Assembly: GCA_002451275.1 (NCBI GenBank)
Contig: DKBS01000111.1
Location: 1-12,993, forward strand
Direction of reading: 5' to 3'
Source: Planctomycetaceae bacterium UBA6894
GTDB lineage: Bacteria; Planctomycetota; Planctomycetia; Gemmatales; Gemmataceae
DNA length: 12,993 bases
This document shows, piece by piece, positions 6,718 through 12,993 of this stretch; the stretch's first letter is position 1; every line of letters starts with the position of its first letter. The notes below the pieces were generated by a model, which ran no database searches, was not told the origin of the DNA, and saw only the letters and a program-made list of their open reading frames with translations. A program made the position numbers and the translations under genes.

Positions 6718-8030
6718 GCGCCTCTCCCACGACCCAAGGCCCGGCCACCCAGGTGACCCAGCCTGCCCCGCCCCATTTGAAGCCGGGCGCAGCGCAGGTG
6801 ATTCGCCGGCCGCAACGCAACCCCGGGCCGATCCTGGGTCTTTTGCTGGTGCTGGGAGTGCTTGCCGGCATTCTGGGCGTGGCCTACCTGATCAAGCCCG
6901 CTGAATTCAAGCGGGTGGTGGGCAACCTGGGCAAGCGCATCTCGGGCGAGACCAAGCCCGCGGGTGCCGAACTGTCCGACCTGCCGATGAACCGTACTTT
7001 CTGCATCGCCCATGTGGATGCCGAGCACGGCCTTGCCCCCCTCTATCCGCTGCAGCCGGGCAGGGTGAAGCAGGTGCTGGTGGACGAGGGGCAGAAGGTG
7101 CAGAAGGACCAGATCCTTTTCACCCTGGATGACCGCATCGCCCGGGCGCAACTGGAGGAGGCCCAGGCCGCCGTGGCCGCCAGCAAGGCCCAGTGGGACA
7201 ACGCGAAACAGCTGGAAACTCAGCACCGCGAGAAGATCGCCGGCCAGCAGAAGGTGGTCGATGGCAAGAAGGCCCTAGCCGATGCGGCGCGCCGGATGTT
7301 CGAGAACCTGCAGTCTTCCTCCATCGCCCCCACCAAGGACCAGGTCTTTTCAGCCCAGATGCAGGCCGAGGCGGCCCAGGCCGAGGTGGATGCCCGCAAG
7401 ATCGAGCTGGACGCCCTGCAGAAACTGAATCCCACCTACCAGGTTTCGCAGGCCGAGAGCGACTACAAAGCCAAGGAAGCCCAGCTCAAGAAGGCCCAGG
7501 TAGCCCTCGACGAGATGGTGGTGCGCGCCCCATCGGAAGGCACTGTCCTGCGCCTGAGTGTGCAAGTGGGTGAGACCCTCGGGCCGAATCCCCGCATGCC
7601 CGCCATCCAGTTCCTGCCCTTGGGCAAGCAGATCGTGCGCGCCGAGGTGGAGCAGGAATTTGCCAGTGCGGTGCGGGTGGGGCAGAAGGCGATCATTTAC
7701 GATGACGCCCGCAGCCGCCGGGATTCCCCGTTGGCCATGGGCAAGGTGCTGAGCGTTTCCAATTGGTACAGCCCGCGCCGGTCGATGGTAATGGAGCCTT
7801 TGCAGTACAATGACATCCGGACGCTGGAATGCCTGATCGAGGTGGATGCCTCCCCGGCCAACCAGAACCCCGAGAACATGCTGCGCATCGGCCAGCGGGT
7901 TCGCGTGGAACTGGATACCCGCGGCGTTGCCCCGAAGGCGGAACCAGCGGAAAAGTCGCCAGTGAAGGCGCAACCCCCCCAAACGCAGGGGGCTTCCCCA
8001 ACCCCATCGACGAAGGTGGCAGGATCCTGA
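6714..8030 (+). CDS. DevB/HlyD-like periplasmic adaptor (membrane fusion protein)
   Basis: This protein should bridge the permease to an outer-membrane or cell-envelope partner. The 438 residues comprise a proline-rich cytoplasmic N terminus, one membrane anchor at about 39-60, a first half-lipoyl segment at about 108-140 (LQPGRVKQVLVDEGQKVQ), and a long alanine/lysine/glutamate-rich coiled-coil hairpin at about 142-265. The second half-lipoyl segment is at about 270-290 (RAPSEGTVLRLSVQVGETLG); beta-barrel and membrane-proximal parts follow to about 405. The last 30 residues are a proline- and lysine-rich tail without family similarity that I can see. The long hairpin is of the kind that reaches toward a TolC-like channel, but no such channel is encoded here. 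ATGA overlap with the ATPase gene implies translational coupling and matched amounts of the two proteins. Family assignment is confident; the cargo is not known. Confidence 0.88.
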   Translation: MSASPTTQGPATQVTQPAPPHLKPGAAQVIRRPQRNPGPILGLLLVLGVLAGILGVAYLIKPAEFKRVVGNLGKRISGETKPAGAELSDLPMNRTFCIAHVDAEHGLAPLYPLQPGRVKQVLVDEGQKVQKDQILFTLDDRIARAQLEEAQAAVAASKAQWDNAKQLETQHREKIAGQQKVVDGKKALADAARRMFENLQSSSIAPTKDQVFSAQMQAEAAQAEVDARKIELDALQKLNPTYQVSQAESDYKAKEAQLKKAQVALDEMVVRAPSEGTVLRLSVQVGETLGPNPRMPAIQFLPLGKQIVRAEVEQEFASAVRVGQKAIIYDDARSRRDSPLAMGKVLSVSNWYSPRRSMVMEPLQYNDIRTLECLIEVDASPANQNPENMLRIGQRVRVELDTRGVAPKAEPAEKSPVKAQPPQTQGASPTPSTKVAGS

Positions 8031-8965
8031 CTTTTCCTTCAGCAAATCGCCCGAGCCGCCAGGCCTCCCAAGGGGGCCTGGTGCTTCTGTTTTCCGGACT
8101 TGCCATCCTTGTCTTGGTGGCAGGCTGCGGCGACCCTTTGCCCCAGAAGGCCACCCTGCTGCCTGATTCGGAAGGTTTGCCAGTGGCGGGTGGTGCCGTT
8201 GCGGGACAGAATCCTCCAGCCGAAGCTCCCCCCGCCGGGGAACCGGCCTTCCAGGCGGACAAGCCCGCCTCGGTGGTCGATCCGGAAGCTCAGGCCTTTT
8301 TGAATGACCCTGTGGGCTGGCTGAAGGAATGCCTGAAGCGTCAGGCCGATGTGCAGGGCTACACCTGCGTTTTCACGCGGAAGGAACGTCCCAAGGCGCA
8401 CAACCACCTGCATGTGAGCACCATGGACGTGGAATACCGCGACAAACCCTTTGCCGTGCGCATGCGCCTGGTGAAGGGGGGCAGCCGCATGGCCAAGGAA
8501 GTGCTCTATGCGGACGGGGAAAACAAGAACCAGATGGTGATTCTGCCCGTGGGTGTACTGGCCTGGGGAGGCCTGGCTTACCGCAATCCGCTCGACCCCG
8601 AGGTGATGGAAGGGCACCGTAACCCGATCACCAAATTTGGCCTGCGCCAGACCCTGGAGCGAACCGTCGCCGACTGGGAAAAGCTGCAAAAGAACGCCCC
8701 GTTGCAGGTGCGGTGGCTGGGCCTTCAGGCAACTCCCGAACTGGACGGCATGCATTGCCTGGTGGTCAACCGTGAGGGGGCGCCTGACCCGGATGATCCC
8801 GCCATCCGGTCCGAGACCATCTGGATCCATCCCAAGACCGGGCAACTGGTGGGCAATCGCCTGATGGACGCCAAGGGCGCGGTGGTCGCCGAGTACTGGT
8901 ACAACAAGCTGGTCAACAATCCGAAGATATCGCCTGACCGGTACAAAATCTCCACGCTGAAATAA
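8027..8965 (+). CDS. DUF1571-family lipoprotein, fourth gene of the exporter operon
   Basis: This is a predicted lipoprotein of about 312 residues. A hydrophobic segment ends in a lipobox (LVAG before Cys34 when counted from 8027). A low-complexity proline/alanine-rich linker follows, to about residue 90, then a domain of about 200 residues starting at DPVGWLKECLKRQADVQGY. It has the features I associate with DUF1571: a YTC.F.RKER block, RDKPFAVRM, KEVLYADGENKNQM and HRNPITKFGL. That family is frequent in Planctomycetota and has no settled function; it resembles lipid-binding LolA-like envelope proteins in general design, which is inference. The start is unusual. No ATG lies near the signal peptide, and the only upstream in-frame ATG (7829) would read 66 codons of the adaptor gene out of frame. 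CTG at 8027 overlaps the adaptor stop as CTGA, with GAAGG and GGCAGG upstream. GTG at 8081 is the alternative, but it leaves no basic residue in the signal peptide. Confidence 0.78.
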   Translation: MTFPSANRPSRQASQGGLVLLFSGLAILVLVAGCGDPLPQKATLLPDSEGLPVAGGAVAGQNPPAEAPPAGEPAFQADKPASVVDPEAQAFLNDPVGWLKECLKRQADVQGYTCVFTRKERPKAHNHLHVSTMDVEYRDKPFAVRMRLVKGGSRMAKEVLYADGENKNQMVILPVGVLAWGGLAYRNPLDPEVMEGHRNPITKFGLRQTLERTVADWEKLQKNAPLQVRWLGLQATPELDGMHCLVVNREGAPDPDDPAIRSETIWIHPKTGQLVGNRLMDAKGAVVAEYWYNKLVNNPKISPDRYKISTLK

Positions 8966-8992
8966 GCCCTTTTGCCCGCTCTGGGCGCCTTT

Positions 8993-9012
8993 GGCGGTTC
9001 CCCCTAACCGCC
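8993..9012 (+). terminator. Hairpin closing the exporter operon
   Basis: GGCGGTT (8993-8999) pairs perfectly with AACCGCC (9006-9012) around a 6-base C-rich loop, starting 28 bases after the lipoprotein stop. Only two T residues follow, so it is a weak intrinsic terminator at best. A smaller stem (GCCC at 8974-8977 with GGGC at 8983-8986) lies just before it. It sits between two transcription units, directly before the next promoter candidate. Confidence 0.45.
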
Positions 9013-9021
9013 TTCATGCCC

Positions 9022-9027
9022 TATACT
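9022..9027 (+). promoter_or_regulatory. Possible -10 element of the ileS gene
   Basis: TATACT, the same hexamer as before the exporter operon, lies 38 bases upstream of the ileS ATG and just after the hairpin at 8993-9012. No clear -35 or TG extension was seen. A start near 9034 would leave a leader of about 32 bases, too short for a T-box element. Confidence 0.4.
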
Positions 9028-9065
9028 TGCATCTTGCGAAAGATTGCATCGGAGCTTGGAAAATC

Positions 9066-12000
9066 ATGCCTTTTGCCAAGGTTGAGACACAGGTCGATTT
9101 CCCGGCCCTGGAGCGGGCCATCCTGGAGCTTTGGCAGAAGGAAAAGACCTTCGAGCGTCTGGTGGAGCGGAACGCCGAGGGGGCCCGCTGGTCGTTCCTG
9201 GACGGCCCCATCACGGCCAACAACCCGATGGGTGTGCACCACGCCTGGGGCCGCACCTACAAGGACGCCTTCCAGCGCCATCATGCGATGAAGGGCAACC
9301 GTTTGCGCTACCAGAACGGTTTCGATTGCCAGGGGTTGTGGGTGGAGGTGGAGGTCGAGAAGGAACTCGGCCTGAAGAGCAAGAAAGACATCGAGAACCT
9401 GGCAGGGGACCGGTTCCAGAGCATCGACAAGTTTGTCGAGCTGTGCAAGGCGCGCGTGGACAAGTTCGCCCGGGTGCAGACCGAACAGAGCATCCGCCTG
9501 GGCTACTGGATGGATTGGGACAAGCCCGAAGACTGGGCCAAGCCCGCCGACGAGCGGCGCAGCTACTTCACCATGTCCCAGACCAACAACTACGCCATTT
9601 GGGGCTTTTTGAAGAAGTGCAACGACCGCGGGCTGGTGTACCGCGCGCATGACTGCATGCCGTTCTGCCCCCGCTGCTCGGTGGGTCTGAGCCAGATGGA
9701 GATGTCGGAGGGCTACCAGATGGTGGCCCACCGGTCGGTGTTCTTCAAGCTGCCCCTCCATGGCAAGCCGGGGGAGTTCCTGCTGGCCTGGACCACCACA
9801 CCCTGGACCCTGACCAGCAATGTGGCGGCGGCCGTGAACCCGGAGCTGACCTACCTGAGGGTGTCGCACCGCGACGAGATCTTCCATGTCGCCAAGGGGG
9901 CCTTCACCGCCGCTCGCCTGGAGCAGCAGTTCAAGGACAAGGAATGGATTGACGGTGTGCCCAAGCTGAAAAGCCTGGAACAGTTGTTCAAGGAGAAGGG
10001 CGGCTTTGAGATCGTCGGCGAGGTGAAGGGTGCCGACATGGTGGGCTGGGCCTACGAGGGCCCGTTCGACCACATCGAGGCCCAGTCCAGCCCGGGTGGC
10101 TACCCCGAGGACATCGCCCGCGTCGCGCTGTCGCGCGACTGGACCGACAAGGTACCCGCCAACCAGGCCCACCGGGTGGTTGCCTGGCGCGAGGTGGGCG
10201 AGACCGAGGGTACCGGCATCGTGCACATCGCGCCCGGTTGCGGCCGCGAGGACCTTGGCCTGGGCCGCGAAAACCGTCTGCCTCCGGTGGCCCCGCTCGA
10301 CGAGTACGGCTGCTTCCTGCCCGGCTTCGGCGAGTTGGCCGGCAAGAGCGCGCTGGACCCAGCGGTGCCGGACATCGTGTTCGCCCACCTCGAAAAGAAC
10401 GGCAGGCTGTTCGCGTGGGAAAAATACCCCCACAAGTACCCGCACTGCTGGCGCTGCAAGACCGAGGTCCTCTTCCGCCTGGTGGATGGCTGGAACATCT
10501 CCATGGCGTGGCGCGAGGAGATCATGCGCGTCTGCGACGATGTGCAATGGATCCCTGAATTCGGCCGCCAGCGCGAGCTGGACTGGCTGAAGAACATGGG
10601 CGACTGGATGATCTCGAAGAAGCGCTACTGGGGTCTGGCCCTGCCCATCTGGGTGGACGAGGAGAGTGGCGATTTCGAGGTGATCGGCAGCCGCGAGGAA
10701 CTGAAGGAGCGGGCGGTGGAAGGCTGGGCCGAGTTCGAGGGCCACACGCCGCACCGACCGTGGATCGACCTGGTCAAGATCCGCAACCCGCGCACCGGCA
10801 ACCTGATGAGCCGCATCTCCGATGTGGGCAACCCTTGGCTCGACGCCGGCATCGTGCCGTTCTCGACCATGGGTTATTACAAGGACAAAGCCGAGTGGGA
10901 AAAGTGGTTCCCCGCCGACCTGATCACCGAGTGCTTCCCCGGCCAGTTCCGCAACTGGTTCTACGCGCTGCTGGCCATGTCCACCATGCTGGAGGCGAAG
11001 GCGCCCTTCAAGACCCTGCTCGGCCACGCCCTGGTGCGTGATCAGACCGGCGACGAGATGCACAAGAGCAAGGGAAACTCCATCCCCTTCGAGGGCGCGG
11101 CCGACAACGGCTACGAGATCAAGGGCAAGAACGGGAAGATGGAAAAGCACCCGCCGATGGGTGCCGACCTGGTGCGCTGGATGTTTTGCCGCCAGAACCC
11201 TTCGCAGAACATCAACTTCGGCCCGCAGATCGCCGAGGAGGTGCGCGCCCGGTTCCTGCTGAAGCTGTGGAACACCTACGCCTTCCTGTGCAATTACGCC
11301 CGGCTCGATGGTTTTGACCCCTCGGGGCCCCAGGTGCCGCTCGAGCGCCGCACCGACCTGGACCGCTGGATTCTGTCCGACCTGCAGAAGCTGGTCCGCC
11401 AGGCGGAACACGCCTTCACCCACTACGACCTGGCCCCCTTTTGCCTGGAGGTGGAGCGGTTCATCGATGACAAGCTGAGCAACTGGTATGTGCGGCGCAA
11501 CCGCCGCCGTTTCTGGAAGGCCGGAGCGGGTGAGGACAAGACGGCCGCCTACCAGACACTCCACACCGCCATCTCGGTGGTTTGCCGGCTGGTCGCGCCG
11601 CTGATCCCGTTTGTCACCGACCACATGTACCGCAACCTGCATGAGGATGGCGCCGAGAGCAGCGTGCATCTGGCCCTGTGGCCCTACGCCGACGAGAGCA
11701 TGGAGGATGCGGCGCTCAGCGAGGAGATGGAGGCGCTGCTGCGGCTGGTGAGCCTGGGCCTCTCGGCGCGCAACAACTCGAAGATCAAGGTGCGCCAGCC
11801 GCTGGCCGAAATCGTTATCGCCGCCGGCACCGAGGCGGAGGTCCGGGCCGCCGCGCGTTTTGGCGACCAGATCGCCGAGGAGCTGAACATCAAGAAGGTG
11901 TCGGTGCATCCAGCAGGCGCCGGTCCGCTGCTCACCGCCGAGGTGCGCCTGAACCTGAAGACCTGCGGCCAGCGACTGGGCGCCCGACTAAAGGAGGCGC

Positions 12001-12455
12001 AAACCGCGCTGGCGGCGCTGGACCCCACTGAGGTGGCGGGCAAGCTGTTGGCTGGCGGCACCGTGGAAATCGCCACCTCCACCGGTCCCGAACCGCTCAC
12101 GGCCGCCGATGTGCAGATCACCCACAAGGGGCGTGAAGGGTTCACCGGCGTGGCCGACCGCGCCACCCAGGTCGCGCTCGACACCCGCGTCACGCACGAG
12201 CTGGCGCTGGAGGGCATGGCCCGCGACATCATCCGCCAGGTGCAGGACCTGCGCAAAAAGTCAGGCCTGGAGATGGAGGACCGCATCCAGCTCCATCTGG
12301 TCAGCGACAACCCCAAGGTGACCGAGGCGATCGAAGCCCACCGGGCCGGTATCGCCGCCGAGACCCTCACCACCCACTGGAAGCCGGGCGGAAAGCACGC
12401 CGCCTCCGCCCAGGTGGATGGCGCGAAACTGGAGATCCAGTTGGAGAAAATCTAG
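9066..12455 (+). CDS. ileS: Isoleucyl-tRNA synthetase, type 2, with altered GVHH signature
   Basis: This enzyme charges tRNA-Ile with isoleucine in the cytoplasm. The product has 1129 residues from the ATG at 9066; the frame is open to a TTG at 8991, but that start would overlap the terminator and -10 region. The class I nucleotide-binding signature, normally HIGH, reads GVHH (residues 56-59, in NNPMGVHHAWGRT). The KMSKS loop reads MHKSKGN (665-671). Paired cysteines lie at CPRC (201-204) and CWRC (461-464). The CP1 editing domain is recognisable by WTTTPWTLTSN and by GTGIVHIAPGCGREDLGLG with the expected Asp. The anticodon-binding domain follows, and the long C-terminal region is of the eukaryote-like IleRS2 type. 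GXHH in IleRS2 has been linked to very strong resistance to mupirocin. No second ileS is visible in this window, so it may be the housekeeping enzyme. It appears to be transcribed separately from the exporter genes. Confidence 0.95.
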   Translation: MPFAKVETQVDFPALERAILELWQKEKTFERLVERNAEGARWSFLDGPITANNPMGVHHAWGRTYKDAFQRHHAMKGNRLRYQNGFDCQGLWVEVEVEKELGLKSKKDIENLAGDRFQSIDKFVELCKARVDKFARVQTEQSIRLGYWMDWDKPEDWAKPADERRSYFTMSQTNNYAIWGFLKKCNDRGLVYRAHDCMPFCPRCSVGLSQMEMSEGYQMVAHRSVFFKLPLHGKPGEFLLAWTTTPWTLTSNVAAAVNPELTYLRVSHRDEIFHVAKGAFTAARLEQQFKDKEWIDGVPKLKSLEQLFKEKGGFEIVGEVKGADMVGWAYEGPFDHIEAQSSPGGYPEDIARVALSRDWTDKVPANQAHRVVAWREVGETEGTGIVHIAPGCGREDLGLGRENRLPPVAPLDEYGCFLPGFGELAGKSALDPAVPDIVFAHLEKNGRLFAWEKYPHKYPHCWRCKTEVLFRLVDGWNISMAWREEIMRVCDDVQWIPEFGRQRELDWLKNMGDWMISKKRYWGLALPIWVDEESGDFEVIGSREELKERAVEGWAEFEGHTPHRPWIDLVKIRNPRTGNLMSRISDVGNPWLDAGIVPFSTMGYYKDKAEWEKWFPADLITECFPGQFRNWFYALLAMSTMLEAKAPFKTLLGHALVRDQTGDEMHKSKGNSIPFEGAADNGYEIKGKNGKMEKHPPMGADLVRWMFCRQNPSQNINFGPQIAEEVRARFLLKLWNTYAFLCNYARLDGFDPSGPQVPLERRTDLDRWILSDLQKLVRQAEHAFTHYDLAPFCLEVERFIDDKLSNWYVRRNRRRFWKAGAGEDKTAAYQTLHTAISVVCRLVAPLIPFVTDHMYRNLHEDGAESSVHLALWPYADESMEDAALSEEMEALLRLVSLGLSARNNSKIKVRQPLAEIVIAAGTEAEVRAAARFGDQIAEELNIKKVSVHPAGAGPLLTAEVRLNLKTCGQRLGARLKEAQTALAALDPTEVAGKLLAGGTVEIATSTGPEPLTAADVQITHKGREGFTGVADRATQVALDTRVTHELALEGMARDIIRQVQDLRKKSGLEMEDRIQLHLVSDNPKVTEAIEAHRAGIAAETLTTHWKPGGKHAASAQVDGAKLEIQLEKI

Positions 12456-12490
12456 CCTTTGGCACAGCCACCTAGCGGAGTCGATTGCTG

Positions 12491-12993
12491 ATGTCCTCTT
12501 CCCTTCCAGAAACCGTCCTGCAGTTCGGCTCAGGCCGGTTCCTGCGCGCATTCGCAGACCTTTTCATTCACCAGGCCAACCAGCAGGGTCAGCAGGTGGG
12601 GCGGGTGGTGATCGTGCAGTCCACCGCCGGCGACCGCGCGGGCGCACTGGCCTGCGCCTCGGGCAAATACCATGTGGTGATCCGCGGTATCGAGAACGGC
12701 CAGGTGGTGGACCGGGTGGAGGCCTGCGAGTCGGTCAGCCGGGCGCTGGCCGCGCAAACCCAGTGGCCGCAGGTACTGGACCTGGCCCGTTCTCCCCATC
12801 TGGCCACGGTGCTGTCCAACACCACCGAGGCGGGCTATGAGACCTTCGCCGGGGAGAAGGCAGATGACACGGTGCCCCGGTCCTTCCCGGCGAAACTCCT
12901 GGCGGTGCTGAAGGCCCGTCATGCCGCCGGGCTACCCGGGCTGCGCATTATCCCCTGCGAACTGCGCGAGGGGAACGCGGCGCTGCTGAAACA
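12491..12993 (+). CDS. uxaB: Tagaturonate reductase (altronate oxidoreductase), 5' part
   Basis: The first 167 codons are visible; the gene runs off the window. The protein belongs to the mannitol/altronate dehydrogenase family, whose N-terminal domain is a Rossmann fold. QFGSGRFLRAF at residues 11-21 is the family's nucleotide-binding start, LSNTTEAGY at 108-116 is characteristic of UxaB-like members, and IIPCELREGNAALLK lies near the end of the visible part. UxaB interconverts tagaturonate and altronate with NAD(H) in galacturonate (pectin) breakdown. The substrate-binding C-terminal domain is outside the window, so a related polyol dehydrogenase cannot be fully excluded. The ATG at 12491 follows ileS by 35 bases with GGAG about 10 bases upstream (12477-12480), so some read-through from ileS is possible. 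No separate promoter was found. Confidence 0.82.
   Translation, partial: MSSSLPETVLQFGSGRFLRAFADLFIHQANQQGQQVGRVVIVQSTAGDRAGALACASGKYHVVIRGIENGQVVDRVEACESVSRALAAQTQWPQVLDLARSPHLATVLSNTTEAGYETFAGEKADDTVPRSFPAKLLAVLKARHAAGLPGLRIIPCELREGNAALLK

Noticed and set aside
7829..8026. Extension of the lipoprotein gene to the ATG at 7829
   Set aside because: The added 66 residues read the conserved adaptor gene in another frame, are rich in Arg, Gly and Pro, and would place a long soluble stretch before the signal peptide.
8966..9065. T-box riboswitch before ileS
   Set aside because: The whole spacer is about 100 bases, and the leader after the -10 would be about 32 bases, with no T-box consensus seen. 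This is too short for such an element.
9021..11909. Very long minus-strand open frame (962 codons) opposite ileS
   Set aside because: It mirrors the codon phase of a G/C-rich gene with conserved motifs on the plus strand. The product is rich in His, Gln, Leu and Val with no domain pattern, which is typical of an antisense shadow frame.

Overview
The window looks like a chromosomal segment of a GC-rich bacterium, most probably a member of the Planctomycetota. The main clues are a DUF1571-type lipoprotein, which is common in that phylum; an IleRS of the eukaryote-like type 2; and strong G/C bias at third codon positions in the conserved genes. The assignment is an inference from gene content and not from a marker-gene comparison. 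I see no rRNA, tRNA, CRISPR array, transposase or integrase.

Layout. Positions 1-1360 (minus strand) hold two tandem paralogues of a small membrane protein with a CPAC/CPWC zinc ribbon. The first is cut by the window start and the second is complete. They share a 155-base block differing at 5 positions, while their membrane parts have diverged. Positions 1361-1648 separate these from the plus-strand genes and hold a pair of mutually exclusive hairpins. From 1649 every gene is on the plus strand. An SDR oxidoreductase (1649-2455) is followed after 51 bases by a glutamine-dependent asparagine synthetase (2507-4486), which ends near a perfect 8-bp hairpin.

Positions 4618-8965 form one tight operon: a DevC/FtsX-type permease, a DevA/LolD-type ATPase (probable TTG start), a DevB/HlyD-type adaptor (ATGA overlap with the ATPase) and a DUF1571 lipoprotein (apparent CTGA overlap with the adaptor). 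The operon is preceded by an extended -10 promoter so close to the first ATG that the mRNA may be leaderless, and is closed by a hairpin at 8993-9012. The first three genes make a DevBCA-like tripartite exporter of the inner membrane and periplasm. The lipoprotein is placed as if it were a fourth part of that machine, and this set is the best candidate in the window for an uncharacterised system.

The last section holds isoleucyl-tRNA synthetase (9066-12455), whose class I signature reads GVHH instead of HIGH, a change linked with extreme mupirocin resistance in IleRS2. It is followed by the 5' end of a tagaturonate reductase (UxaB-like) gene that runs off the window.
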